A DNA stretch of 64,000 nucleotides from assembly GCF_949628265.1 (NCBI RefSeq), contig NC_088789.1, forward strand, positions 35,519,883 through 35,583,882, given 5' to 3'. Of this stretch, positions 1 to 12,600 are shown in pieces. Both the position numbers and the translations under genes were made by a program. This DNA is from Cloeon dipterum. Its lineage: Eukaryota; Arthropoda; Insecta; Ephemeroptera; Baetidae. Position 1 is the first letter of the stretch, and each line of letters starts with the position of its first letter. Under the pieces are notes generated by a model. It searched no databases. It saw only the letters and a program-made list of their open reading frames with translations, and was not told the DNA's origin.

Positions 1-440
1 TTTTTTACGCCGAAAATGAATAAATTCAGCCTGGAAATAACTCTGCTGATGTCAGCAAATCTACGAAAATGGGGTTTTTGGGTCATTTTATTTAATATTC
101 TTAAAATTAAACGGGTAAAAAATAATTTCTTCACCCTCTTTTAATTTTTTTAAAAAGCCAAATTTAATCATGGAGTCTTTTTTTGCGGGGAAATTACCAA
201 ATAATTTTTTTACGTGTCTTGGATGTGGGAATTTTTAAAATTAAACCCACCCTGTGTTTAAGGGATGAGGAGCAATCAGGAGCGAGCGTTTCTTCGGGGT
301 TGGAAAAGTCGGTTTCTGGGTCAGGACGAGAAGCGATGACGACCCAGATATCTGATATTTTTTATCTCTTCGAAGATGCGACGCATTGGGGTGGGTCAGG
401 GGTGGTAATTTCGGATTGAATAAAAATTGGGGTGCGTTAC
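1..440 (-). other. Probable first intron of the left-edge gene
   Basis: This AT-rich stretch follows the donor at 440. It contains no second exon that I can support. An open frame through part of it is only read-through of the signal-peptide exon. Confidence 0.4.
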
Positions 441-531
441 CTGATCCGGAGAAGAGCGGAAGAAGGGAAAAGAAGAGCAGTAGCACGAGCAGCGGGCGCC
501 AGATGACATCACCAGCCTCCGACGACGCCAT
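441..531 (-). CDS. First coding exon (signal peptide) of an unidentified secreted or membrane protein, gene continues off the left edge
   Basis: The ATG at 531 lies in a good context (cggccATGg) and opens a 30-residue segment: about 13 polar residues, then a leucine/phenylalanine-rich core (LLVLLLFFSLLPLF) and small residues GS. This is a typical cleavable signal peptide. The exon ends exactly at a strong donor, CAG|GTAACG, at 441/440, with one base carried into the next codon. No continuation exon was found in 1-440, so the rest lies outside the window and the product cannot be named. The exon sits at the inner edge of a CpG island, as expected for the 5' end of a gene. The alternative, chance hydrophobicity in an open frame, is less likely because start, core and donor coincide. 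Confidence 0.6.
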
Positions 532-1090
532 GGCCGACGATTCTGCGAACACGCCGAAACGACACGGGCCTTCAGCATCCACGGGGGCAGCCCCAAGGGG
601 GCAGGGGGTGGTTTTCGACCCTACGAGTCGGGGCCGAGGGGGGTCGGGGGTCGAAACGGGGCGTAAACAGTGGGCGCCGCAAGGGCGTGGCTCCTCCCCG
701 GGGGCCTGCCGGGGGCCGGAGGCCCGCGGGGGCGCACGGCCCCCGCAGGGGAGCCGCCCCTGGCCGCGCGGGGGGCGAGGGGGCGGCCCGGGGGCTGGCC
801 GCGGTGCACTCACCGTGGGAGGGGGCCGTGTCGGGGGGCGGGTGGGGCGCGGGGGCCGTCACGAGCGGCCCATGGCCGCTGCCTCCGCCGCCTCCGTTGC
901 CGTCGCCGAGCCTCGAGGGGCCGCCGCCGCGAGTTGGCCGCCGCCGGGACGCTGCTGCCTCTTTCGCCTGCCCCGCCGCCGCCGTGTCGCAGGCCGCTCG
1001 ACCTCTGCTGCTCGCCACCCCGGCCGCCACGCGCCGCCACCGACGCACCCCCGCCCCGCACCCGCCACCCCCGACCACCGTCCGCCCCAA
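532..1090 (-). promoter_or_regulatory. CpG island with the 5' UTR/promoter of the signal-peptide gene
   Basis: Very G+C- and CpG-rich DNA in an otherwise AT-rich neighbourhood, ending abruptly near 1090. It lies directly upstream (minus strand) of the ATG at 531. Open frames on both strands here are proline-, arginine- and alanine-rich low-complexity translations of GC-rich DNA and are not proposed as genes. Confidence 0.5.
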
Positions 1091-1259
1091 TATTCAAAGT
1101 TTTTAAAGGAAAAAGGGATGAAAATTCTTCTCAGAGAGTAAATTATATTTTAAAACCGCTAAAAGGGTTAATTTCTTCTGCAGCGTTGTTAAGGGATGAA
1201 AATCATCCCTTATATTTTCCTGATTTTTTAAGGAGGAAATAAAATACGGTGGAAAATGC

Positions 1260-2190
1260 AATCAGGGACCAAGGTGGAATTTTCAAGCGGTAATAAATCA
1301 TCCCCTGAGTGACAGGGAGGGTAGCATTTTTCGAGGTTGTTTGCATTATTAATCCCAGAGTGATATTAAATTTTTTCGCTCAATTTTTCAACCCGAAAAT
1401 TTTTAAATTTTGCTCGCGGTGGCATTTTTGGGCTCGAATAAATCAGCCCTTGACAATAACAGAGGGTTGAAAATTTCCAGGGTTGGAGATATTAGCTTTT
1501 AGAACATATCCTGGAGATTTTAAATTTGTAAGAATAAAATCTGATTTAATATTAAAACAGGCGAAAAATTTAATTTGTTAATTTAATTCAAGCAGTAATA
1601 AATCATCCCTTCGACTGACAGGGAGGGTTGAATATTTTTTTGGTTGCTGGAATATCATCCCAGTATTATTATTTGACCCAGCTTTTAAATTTTAAATCTG
1701 AAAATTTTGAATTTTTTGATCACAGAGTCATTTTTGGCTTAGAATAAATCAGCCCCTGAGTATCACAGAGGGTTTAAAATTTCCAGGATCAGAGATTTTT
1801 GTCCTGAGAACGTATCCTGAAGAATTTGTAACTGTCAGGACCAAACTTGATTTAAAATTTAATTTTAAAAATAGCTAAAAATCGATTTTTTTTCTATTTT
1901 TAACCCCTAAAAGTCAGCCTTGAGTGACGGGTTGAACTTTTATTTAGGTTGTTTTCATTTCATCCCAGACTATCTAAATTTTATGACTGATTTTTTTTAA
2001 CCCGAAAATTTTGAATATTTTAATCACGGGGGCATTTTTGGCCCCAATTATCTCAGCCCCCGAGTATCACAGGGGGTTGAAAGTTTTCATGGTTAGAGAC
2101 ATTAATCCTGAGATCAAATCCTGAAGATATGAGGTTGGTCAGAACAAAATCTGAATTTTTATTTTATTTTAAAAATGGCCAAAAAATATT
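1260..2190. repeat. Tandem array, about three diverged copies of a ~305-bp unit
   Basis: Two anchor phrases recur in step. The string aataaatcatccc occurs near 1291 and 1596 with a diverged third near 1911. The string aataaatcagccc occurs near 1437 and 1743 with a diverged third near 2046. Spacings are about 303-309 bp. Related units recur in introns and spacers elsewhere in the window. From 2190 to about 2790 I see only AT-rich sequence without a gene. Confidence 0.65.
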
Positions 2191-2810
2191 TTTTCAAATT
2201 TCAACCCCTTTTTATAACGAGTCACGTGTAATTCCTTACCATTTGAGGGAAAACCTAAAGATTCCAGGATAAATATTTAAAATTAATTAACAACTTTGCA
2301 CTACAGGGTTAAATTGTTTAGCAGTCAGACCCTGAAATCAGGATTCTTAATGAAATTGTTTTTTCACAATGCTTTTCAATCAATGTTTTCAACTTTTTAA
2401 AATTATCTTTCCTTCTAGCTCATAATTAGCATGTTTTACCGTGGTGAAAGTAAATAAAATTTGCTGTTTTCAGATCACACGAGTGCTTTGTCATTTGATT
2501 TTTATTGAATAAAAAAATGCCTATTGACTCTTGCTGCTTGCCGTCGATCTTCTCCGGCGTCCTCAGCTGCAGCTCAGGCGGATTTTACCAATATGGATGA
2601 GTTTCCTGGCGCGTGGTGGTTGAAGGCCGGTCTCCGGCTGCTTTTAAAAAAGCTAAAAATGGTATTAATTTATATTTCCGCCAATGAATTAAATAGGAAA
2701 TAAAATTATTTTGCTCTCTTCATTAAATTAATTAATATTCTGTCGGGGTGTTTTTTTTTCGGGGAAGGAAAAGCAGTCGGTTTTGTCGTTTTCAGTATAT
2801 CTCTTACAAC

Positions 2811-2816
2811 TTTATT
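2811..2816 (-). terminator. Candidate polyadenylation signal of Syncrip
   Basis: AATAAA on the minus strand (TTTATT on plus). It lies where the repeat-bearing intergenic DNA on the left gives way to the low-complexity UTR-like sequence on the right. Other weaker signals exist in the UTR, so alternative 3' ends are possible. Confidence 0.4.
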
Positions 2817-4584
2817 GAGACATGTAAGGGGATTACATAAAGCCGTATAATGCAACTGAACAGCCAGTGCTTTTCTTTCATCATTTTTTTGTTAGTTTCA
2901 AATATTCCGCTACAATATATACTGACCCAAATCGAACATGAACCAAGTATATATGTACGTACGTTTAATCCGAAATCTGCGCGACAATTTGCGAAATTTA
3001 ATGCCGAACAATCAAGTAGTCGAGTTCTTTCTTTTTTTTCCGTCTGTGTTTCGTGTGTGTTGTGAGTGAGTGAGTGTTCAATACTTTCTTTCTTTCATTC
3101 TTTTCTTTTAAGCTAATGTCGAAACGGTTGGTTTTTAGATAGGGAGGCGTGTTTGTTTCTGTGTTTCGTTTAGATTTAATTTTTCAACTATATAGTACAC
3201 TTAACTTTACACTGCCAATTAAATGTATCGTGTGTGTGTGTGTGTATGTGTGATTGTGATTAAAAGGAAAAAATTGATTCAGCCTAGAACGAGATAAAAT
3301 TTAACATGCAATAAAATAGGATAAAAAGGAAAAGCGAAAATACACAGTAATAATATTTAGAATAGAGTATATGAATAAACGAGCGTGCCGCGTGTTCTGC
3401 AGTTGATTTAAATTTAAATTTATTTAAAAAAAAGGAAGAGAAACGGATAAAAATATACGATAGAATCAATCGATCACAAAACGGTGCACGTCTCAGCCGC
3501 AAATTAAATGATTATTATCGTCATCGTGTGTGAGAGTGAGTGTGTACGTGTGTCCGATGCTTTTAATTCTTCTTTTTTTTCGCGTTTTCCCCGGTTTTAT
3601 TAAAAAAATCATCGCCTTGAACCGAAGGTAACATACCCTCGACGCAAGAATGCTCTCTTTCTCTTTCGCTCTCTCTTCTCGTTCGCTCTTTCTCTCGCTC
3701 GCACATTAGCGTTTACATTTTAATTAATATTATTATTTGAAGACATGAAATTCTCTCTCTTTGAACAAACCGCAACCAACCAACCGACCGAGCGAGCAAC
3801 ACTGGAGAATATAGTTAATCAATGATAGAGGGCGTCCCGTCCCGTGCAGGGCGGGCGGCCGGACAGCCAGTGTCCGGCGCGCCGCGGGACGCCGGATTTG
3901 CCAGTATCCAAATATGGATATCAAACACTCGTATTTAAAATATTATTAACAACATTCTCTGCCGAAAACATATTTATACATCATCATTTATCTGTGTGTA
4001 CGTGTGTGCTCCGGGGCGCGGGTGGAGTGGAGTGGAGGGGAGGGCCGGGCCTCCCCTCCCTCCCGCGCCCCGCGAGTCAGCTGTTTGCTTCGTTTCGCGC
4101 GTGTCCGTGCGTGCGTGCGGGATGGAAAAGAAATGTTGTGGACTGCTGCTGCTGTCTGTCTGAGAGATTGTGATCTTTTGTAGTTTAAAAAATAGGTCTG
4201 TGTACATGATTAAAAAGTAATAATCGCTATCAAAGCCAAAACCCACTCCTCACGATTTATGTTTAAACCTAAACAGATAAAAATGACAATAGCGTTTTTG
4301 TGGTATTCACAAAAATTCTTTGCTGGTCATGGATTTGTGTGTGAGTGTGTGTTCTGTGTCGACAAGAAATCCATTCCCGGCGGGACAAAAGAACTGGCGG
4401 CCCCGAATTCATGTGTGTCTATGTGTGTATGTGAGAAAAACGGGCGTGAACACAATGTTAGTTAGTTTTCCTGCTTAGAATGTGTGCTTGCTTTCTTGCT
4501 TGCTTTCTTCCTCGTGTGAGATTATTTACTTTTGGCACGTTGAATAGTTGCTTGCCTATAAACCCGTTCCGTTTGTAAAAAAAC

Positions 4585-4884
4585 CGCCATTTTTACGATT
4601 CCATGCTCAAATTGAGGCTAAATTCAAACTGCGCATGCGTCGAATGACTTGTTTAGTATCAAAGCGGCGCTTTCTAGGCCCCCCTAGCGGAGTGTAAGAC
4701 AAGGAGTAGTAGAGTACCAGCTCTGAAGGCAGTGGCGCCTGCTAGCATCTACTCTCCTTTCCTTACACCCTAGTGATGCTCGCTAGGGGGCCTGGAAAGC
4801 GCAGCTTTACTACTAAACTAGTCATATGACGCATGCGCAGTTTTAATTCAGCCGCGATTTTCGCACGGAATCGTAAAAATCGGG
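4585..4884. repeat. Foldback element (imperfect inverted repeat, ~130-bp arms) inside the Syncrip 3' UTR
   Basis: The left arm begins with atttttacgattcc and carries aactgcgcatgcgtc, then ctttctaggcccccctagcg. The right arm (near 4755-4884) contains the reverse complement of these in mirrored order, ending ggaatcgtaaaaat. The arms are separated by a short loop around 4715-4750. There is no coding capacity. It looks like a MITE or foldback transposon remnant; the superfamily is not recognisable. Confidence 0.75.
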
Positions 4885-6610
4885 GCTTTCCACAATTGCA
4901 ACTGGTCTATTCCGCTCGCCCACGCGCACATTTCTACCCTCCCCTCCCATTCCTTCTTTTAAACTTGTAAATAACATTATTTTGTCCTTTTTTTTCATCA
5001 ACAAGGGGGCGGCCCCTCTCTTATGTCACATTTTACATCAGTCTTACGCGCGTGCTCTTTCTCAAAAAGCACCTGTCATTCCACCTCCTCCTCCTCCTCC
5101 TACTCCCCTCTCCACCTCCCCGCTTCCGGCTCCTCAGACTCCCTCCCCCCTCCTTCCTCTCGCTCGCTCGCTCACTCAGCAAAGACCAAGTTTGTGTATA
5201 CCACTATTGCGATAATCAATTAAGCCTATTTTACAATGTATGAATTATTACACAATCAAACTGTGGCGATCGATCGATTTGTCTGCAGGTGTGTTTGTTT
5301 GTTTATTTGTCTATGTGTGTGTGTAGAAACTAATATTATTACAACTTAACGCTGGAAAAACTTACATTTCGAATTTTACTCATGTGTGTGTGAATGAATG
5401 AAACACTAAAAGATGTTTTCAAAGTGTCCCGGTGTGTGTGTGTGTGTGTGTTTTAAAAGAGCCCGCCTGTTGCACAGGTGGGCGTGGCTCGAAATTCGTC
5501 CCCCGCAGAGTGTGTGATGTGGTCGCCAGAACTTTGGGGGGCGCAAAAATCAGGAGAGGCAACTGATTGCATACGCGCAAGGGAGGGCTACAAAAATAAC
5601 GAATCAACACTTTTTTGTTTTAAAGTTTGTTTGTTTGTTTGTTTACAACTTCCGCGAATCGCTTCTGTAAAATAGGTTTTTAAAACCGTCGTTTGTTTGA
5701 ATCCCTGGTACACGAGTTTAGTTTGTTTAGCAGTGTTTTGGACACTTCATTTCTTTTTGTTTGCTTTCTTCAAAGTTTGTAGAGTCAGCTAATCGAACTA
5801 TGGTTTCGGCTTTTCAAGCCTGCTTCTCGATTCCGATAACATTTTTATCACAAACTTGGGCTTCCTTGCGTTCCTCGTCGTCAGTAACAAGCGTAAAATG
5901 CGCTTTTAAAAGATTCTTTTTCGGTCAACAACAGATAACTCTGGCTACAACTAAGTGTTTGTTTCGGTGTCTCTGTTTTATTTATTTTTTTTAGACCAAG
6001 AGTGTGATAAAATATTACCTCGCTAGTGTGTGTGAGTGAGTGAGTGTGTGTGTGTGAGAGTGTGTGAGTGTGAGTGGACCTTAAAACACCATTTTCGCAT
6101 GGGAACGAAGAAATTTCGGTTTGTGGCGACACCTCGAGAGCGAGGGCAAAGTGGGTTCTTTTATGTTTTGTTTGTTTGTTTTGCTGAGCAACAATTCCTT
6201 CTTCACTCGAGAAGTATAGTTTAATAAACAAAGAGAAACGGCGGCCGGCCGCCTGCCGCCGTGCGGCCTCCGCGGCCCCCCTGGGGGGCGCGCGGCGGCG
6301 GCCAAAACGGGCCCGGCGGCAGGCGCCACGCCCCTCCCACTCGCGACACACCGGGTTTTCCGAACAATTAATTCTCGTCCGAATGCGTGGAATTTACAAT
6401 TTAGAAAAAAAGGCGGGAAAACCCGAGAGTGCGGAGTGGGCGTAACGGCGGATTCGAGATTAAAAACAATTGATTTGTGTGTGTGTGTGTGTCGAAGGGA
6501 TGCTGGAGGCTGGCGAGGCGTTGTTTGTTTGTTTTCATTTGTCAGTAGTTTCGTTCTTGCTTGGGCCGGTGGGCGTGGCCGGCGGCGGCGGCGTGTCGCT
6601 CGCTCGCTTT

Positions 6611-9600
6611 TCAGTTCCACGATTGTCCGTACGAGTCTTGGTACCACTGCTGGTCGGCGGCGGCGCTGCTGCCGCCCGCCGAGGCCGACGCCGCGCCCGA
6701 GCCGCCGGCCGCGCAGTAGCTGTTGCCGCCGTTGAACGACGCACTCAGCGGCTGCTGCGGAATCGGCTGGCTGCCCCACGTGTTGCCGGCGCTGCCCTCG
6801 CCCCCCGAACCCTCGCCGCCCCCGCCGCCTCCCGCCGTCGTCTGGAAGCGCCTCTTTGACTCCCCTTGGTTCTGGTGCCCTCCGTCGAACTTGCGTTTAC
6901 CTGCCGATGCCCAAAGGAGAAAGAAACACCCAATCAGATTTCCCGCGCTTTTCAACGGTTCTTTTTTCTTAATTTTTATTTTATTCTTAATGTAAGTTCG
7001 TTCGACCGACGCGGGCCGGGTGTGAGCGGACGGCCCGGGGCCCCGCGGGCGCCCGTGCCGTCCCAGTGACCCGACCCGCGTTTCCCCCCCGCCCCCTCGG
7101 CTGGCCTTCAAGATGGCGGATCCTTTGAAAAGTAAACCAAAAACCAAACCAACCATTTAAGAATGTTGAATATTCGGTCCTGGTGGTTTTCGTCACCAGT
7201 GATCGGTTTCGGCATTCCAAGATGGCGGCCGGTGGAGTCGTCCTTTAAAGGACATCGTCTACAAGGCGAGCCGATCGAGAGGGGCGTGGGAGAAGAGCTC
7301 CCCCAAAAGAAACAGAACAACAAAATTTCTGTCAACAGAGCTCTGAACCGGAAACGGACGCGATTCGAGCGCTCGAGCAGGCGCCATGTTTGATTCAAAG
7401 ATGGCGCGTGCCGGGGCGCTCGAGGGCGGCTTAAATTTAAACTTAAAATGAAGAGAGTAAAAAAGGAAGCAATACAGACCATCCTCACCTGGTAAACTTG
7501 GGCCCGCCGGCGACTTGGCGGCCTCTTTGGCCGCCTGCCCCGCCGCCGTTGTTGGGCCACGAGTTTGATTGGGGGCCGCCGGCGCCCCGCTGCTGCTGCT
7601 GCTGCCCGCCTTGCCACGTGTTGGCGGCGCCGGCGGCCCCGCCGCCGCCGCCCCGCTGGCCGGCGCCCCTCGGCTGGGCGCCGCCCGGCCACGCGGCGGC
7701 ATTCCCGGCGGGCCACCGGCCCTGCCACGCGCTACCACCCCACGGCCACGGGAAGCCGCCTGCAACACGTCAACAAAAGGGCCGCGTCAGACCAACAATC
7801 TCGCGCAGACGCACCACAGAAACGACGCAACAGTCACAGGTCGCGTGCCAAGAGCCAGACAGAGAAGGCAAGAACGGAGACGGAGACGGACGCACAATCC
7901 GACGCACGCATCGCTAAAAATTATTTTTTACTAATTTTCACCGCGAGAAATGAAAGAAAATGAATTTTTTCAATTTTACCCAGTTGAAAATACAAAATTT
8001 CGTCTACAGTGCAGATTTTTTCTCTAAAATTGCTATTTTCTCAGGGTCATGAGCAATTAATTGGAAAATTATTGAAAACGAGGTAAAAAATATTGCTTTC
8101 AGGAAAAAAAAGCACTGATTTTTTTTTTTAAAACGTTTTTCCAGGGTTCCAGCTTCCCGAGAAATGGATGCGTCATGATTGTTGGGAATTTTGCGATGAA
8201 TTTTCAGTAATTCCTAAAAAAATAGGAAGTGCCAACAATCGGAGCAAGAGAATTGGCCTTTCGAAAGCTTCAGCAGCCCAAAAACTGATGAATACGCGAC
8301 TTCATTGATTAAATTTGATCTATCAATAATTAAGCGGCAGTTTATTAAGATAAAAATAAATTTAAATAATTTTTTGAATCATTTAAAAGTCCCTGTCGCT
8401 TAAATTCGTTCCCGAAAAATTAATTTTTAAATTTTACAAGAGTTGAAAATTAATTTAATTGACTAGTTGATGGTTGAAAACCAAAATACGTCGACATTAA
8501 GTCCAGAATATATTTTCACGCAAGGAAAACCACCCAAAAGGCCACCTAGAGCTCCCAGTTCTGACCAATTTCCCTTAATTAAAAAAAAATCCTCCCCCGA
8601 GAAGCAAGGGGTGGGTCTTAGTAGTTCGTAATAATTTAATTCCAATTAAATTAGAGTCAAAGCCTCTCGAAATCTGCACAAAAACACGATTTAAAAGAAA
8701 TGAAAATTCCTTTTGAATCAAATCTGTTTGCGGGGCGTGCGTCGAGCTATTTGGTTCGAGTCCGGCTCCTCGAGAAGAAGGGTCAGGGGTTGGATTTACC
8801 TGCGAGTGAGTGAAAGGGGTGGATGAGGTGGGTGGTTAGTGGGGGTGCATTCGTCGCCATTCACACCGAGAGCAAGCGCTTGTGTGTGTTTGTTTGCCGC
8901 CGACTAGACTTAGAGACAACAATGAGACACAACGACAACAAAGCGCCAATCAAATCACTACTACAACAAAAAGATACACAGCCACTACTCATCTATTGTT
9001 GTTTTTTCTTTTATTTTGTGTCTCTCAGCTACCAAATATATAGAGAGGAGAGAAAGAGAACAGGCACACACAACCAGCAGAGCAAAAGCTTTTCAAGACA
9101 GGCAAGCGGAAAACCAAGGTCGGCACATCCATCTGCATCTGCACTCGCGACCAAATTAGCAGAAAAACCACAACTAGAGACATTTCTTTTTTTTATAATC
9201 GCATTGCTCGTGTTTGTCACGGGAAATTTATTTATTTTAATTTATTAAATCAGTGCCAATCGATTCCCAATGCGAATTTACGTTAATTTGGCGGTAATTG
9301 CACCGCAAGACCTTCTCCGATTGATCTCGATTTATTCGAAAAGCCCGTCAAATTTGAATGTAGCCTTCAGGAATCAATTGGCATTGGTCTCTTTTCTCAT
9401 TTAATGGGTAATTTAAATAATTTAAAACGGCTCTAGCGTGGTTTCTGCCTGGTCGGCGCGTTCTGCAGCTCGAGCAGAGTTCCTCGTCAGAATTTTTCAT
9501 TGATAATTTGGTTCTAGCCTCGGATCGGATTATTTCGAAGGGACCGGTTTATTAGTCGAGTGTTTCGGAAGGGGCCGAGTGTGGGCTTGGGCCCAGATCC

Positions 9601-12600
9601 GGCAGAAAGAGAGAGAAAGAGAGAAGAGGAGAGAGATTCAGACTGTTGTTATGGGCGGGAAGGAGACATTCAACAATCAGTCAGTGAGAGAGACAGCGGA
9701 GAGAGGGGAGGGCGGGGGTGTGTGTGTGTGTTTGTTTGTTTGAGCTAACAATTTGAGATGGAGTAGAGAGAGAGAGAGAGTGAAGAGAGAAAGAGCATGA
9801 AAGAGAGAGAGTAGAATTTGAAAAACCCACCGGCTGGGGCTGCCTGCCTCTTCCACGTGGGGCCGCGGATGGATGCAAGGCGTAATCATAATAGTAATCG
9901 TCGTATCTATAATAGTCATCAAAATAAGGATCACTGTAGCCGCCACGATAATCACCATAACCGTAATAGTCGTAATCATAATCTAAAAACAGCCAAGAGA
10001 GATCCAATTTAGCCGAAATCGCCCCAACTTTGCGTCAGTCAATTGACAACAATGTATCAATCAATCAATAAGATAGTGGAGACCAAAAGAAATAATCAAA
10101 ATGGCATCTGGTTGGTAAGTTGGTTGGTTGGTCAATGGTGGTGGACAACTAAATCAAAGTCAGAGAGAAAGAGACAGAGAGCAAAAAATGGACGGGGGGC
10201 TGGACGAACGGATTCGATAAATCGGAGGCATGCGATGAGAAGAGGGGAGGGAGCGGAGCGGAGCGGACAGGGAGAGCAGGAGTTGAGGGGAGCCGGTTCG
10301 ACGCGAGAGCCATGCTACTCCGCGCGTCGCGCTCGGATTCCGAAATAATAAATAAAACAAAACTATCCATGCAAACGAAATAAATATCTCTTGTTTGGTC
10401 CAAACGGAATGATATGAATCATCGAGAGTCAAATCAAAAGTGATGAGCAATGACGTGTTACAGAACAGGAGCAGGAGAGAAAGAGAGAGACAGAGAGTGA
10501 AAGAAAGAGAGAGAGAGAGCGAAAGAAAAGGCTCCTGGGCACGGGTCCGCAACTCAGTCAACGAAAAAGAAAGAGAGAAGGGCAGGGTGTCAGGGTCCGG
10601 ACGGAACGGGGGCGGAAGCTACCACAGACAGGCGTCGGGGGGCGAGAGGGGGGCTTGGTCGCCAGCACCGCAGTTGCACGGGTGCTTACCATAGTCACCG
10701 CGAGTCAGGCCTCGCAGGGGAGTGCCGCCAGGGCCTCCGCGCGGACCGATTCCGATCCTGCAACCAAACCGACAGGCCCGTCAGACGAGGCTCGTTTTAA
10801 TTAAAAAAACAAAATTTAGTTACCCTGCTCGCTGACCGATCATCTGCATCATGCGTCGCTCGCGCGCCCTGAGCATCTCCTCCTTTTTCTTCTTGTCGGA
10901 GGGCGGCTTGGCGAGCGAGACCTCGATGTGGGCGCCGTTGATGTCCTTGCCGTTGAGCTCGTTCATGGCGGTGAGCGCCTGGTCGCGGTCCTCGAAGTGC
11001 ACGAACGCGTAGTCCTTGATCTTCTTGACGCGCTCCACCTTGCCGAACGACTCGAACGCCTCCTTCAGCTTCTCCTCGGAGCAGTCCTGCGTCAGGTTGC
11101 GCACGTACAGCACCTTCACCTGCGCCATGGTCTGTCGTGTCAGTCGCCACGCCGTTTGAAAAGTGCCTCCCAGGTCTGGGATTCAGGGGCCGCGGCCCGC
11201 GGCCCGCCGACGGCCTCCTGGGAGGCCGTCGGCGGGGCGCGGGCGAGGCGGCGTTGGAAATATTGCGCGATACTGACCTTGGACATGGTCTCCTCGTCGG
11301 GCTCCTCCTGCGGATCGGCCCAGTCTACTATAATATCACAGCCCCACACCTTGACGCGGCCCGTGCCGAGCCGGCGCTTGGCCAGCGACGCCGCCTTGTG
11401 CGACTCGTACTCGAGGAAGCAGAAGCCGCGGTTCTTCTTCTTGTCGTCCGGCGAACTGTAGATGATCACTTCTGTCAGCCCCGCTGCAAAAAAGACAACA
11501 CGGCCCCGAAACGTACAAATTAGCCTCGCCTTTCCAAAAGCGCTCGCGACAAGTTAATTTTAATTTATTTATTAATTTCTGCACACTCGCGACAATTCCG
11601 CGCGGCCTTTTCCCACTTTTAAAATTCGACGAATCAAATTCAAAGAGCAGTTCCAGGCGAAAGAAAAGAGTTTCTTGATCTAATTTTACGTGTGCAATTT
11701 ATTAAATAGAGCAGTTATTGGTTAAAACACGGAAAAGGTTGAAATGATAATAAGTAATTCATGACAAGCATAGCCTTTCGAAATGATCAAGAAATTGTAA
11801 TACATTCTTGTTAGGCTAATTAATATTTGAATTCTGACGTCAGATTTGAACTCCTCGTAGTCGAAAATATGAGAGGGGACACCAAACTCGAAGATTAAGA
11901 GTTTTCAACCTCAGGGTAAAATCAGGGTTGGACCCTGCAAAATAAAATACTCGAGTTTGGTGTCATTTCATAGGTTTTCTGCCCTGCCAAGTCCAAATTT
12001 GGGGGTTAAAATGCAAGTGAGTTATCAAAATTGTCAGAAACCTATAAATTTTGGTAAAAATTGAAAAAAAAAATCCTATTTGGAAATTTAATAATGAAAT
12101 TCTGACTTTGAATTTGAACTCCTCGTGGTCGAAAACTCGTGTAGAGACACCAAACTCGACTATTGGTTGGACCCTGAAGGTCCCATCTAAAAATAGTCGA
12201 GTTTGGTGACCCTGCCGAGTTCAAATTTGAAATCAGAATTAACCCTAGACGAGTTAAAGCATGAATACTCAATTTCAAACGCGACTTTGAGTCAAATTTG
12301 AACAGCACAGGGTAGAAAACCTAATTAATCAAGCCTGGAACCGCTCCAAAATAATTTAATTCGTAATTCAATTTCGAAAAGCCGATTCGCAGGTCCCTAA
12401 AAGTTCTAAACGGCATCAAACTCTGGGAAAAGGCCGTTCGGAGCGTTTTGGGCCGGAGGAGAGCGGCTGAGCGGGGGCAGCGGCTCGCCTCGGCCCGGAA
12501 TCGGTTAGTATTGTTTTTTTTTTCAACTGTAAAAACTGTCGTCATTGAATATGATACCAGTCAATTGGCGCGATCGAGAAAGCCAGCCTCCGAGAGCGAG

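Larger units (their letters stand above)
2790..6610 (-). other. Syp: Probable long 3' UTR of Syncrip
   Basis: About 3.8 kb follow the Syncrip stop codon without any coding exon. The sequence is rich in mono- and dinucleotide runs (CA/GT tracts near 3230, 5440, 6030 and 6475; pyrimidine tracts near 3660) and lacks the dispersed repeats seen further left. Long AU-rich 3' UTRs are usual for Syncrip-type RNA-binding proteins; the extent here is inferred, not proven. Many short open frames on both strands are translations of simple sequence. A foldback element sits inside at 4585-4884. Confidence 0.45.

Noticed and set aside
386-1242. Long plus-strand open frames (up to 251 aa) rich in Arg, Pro, Gly and Ala across the CpG island
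   Set aside because: Low-complexity translation of GC-rich DNA in several frames at once, no domain and no splice context; the minus-strand signal-peptide exon explains the region better.
2850-6600. Many 60-230 aa open frames in the Syncrip 3' UTR
   Set aside because: All follow simple-sequence tracts or GC patches, lack conserved motifs, and overlap each other on both strands.
8729-8780. tRNA-like B box (ggttcgagtcc) in a Syncrip intron
   Set aside because: No A box at the right distance, no acceptor or anticodon stem can be drawn.
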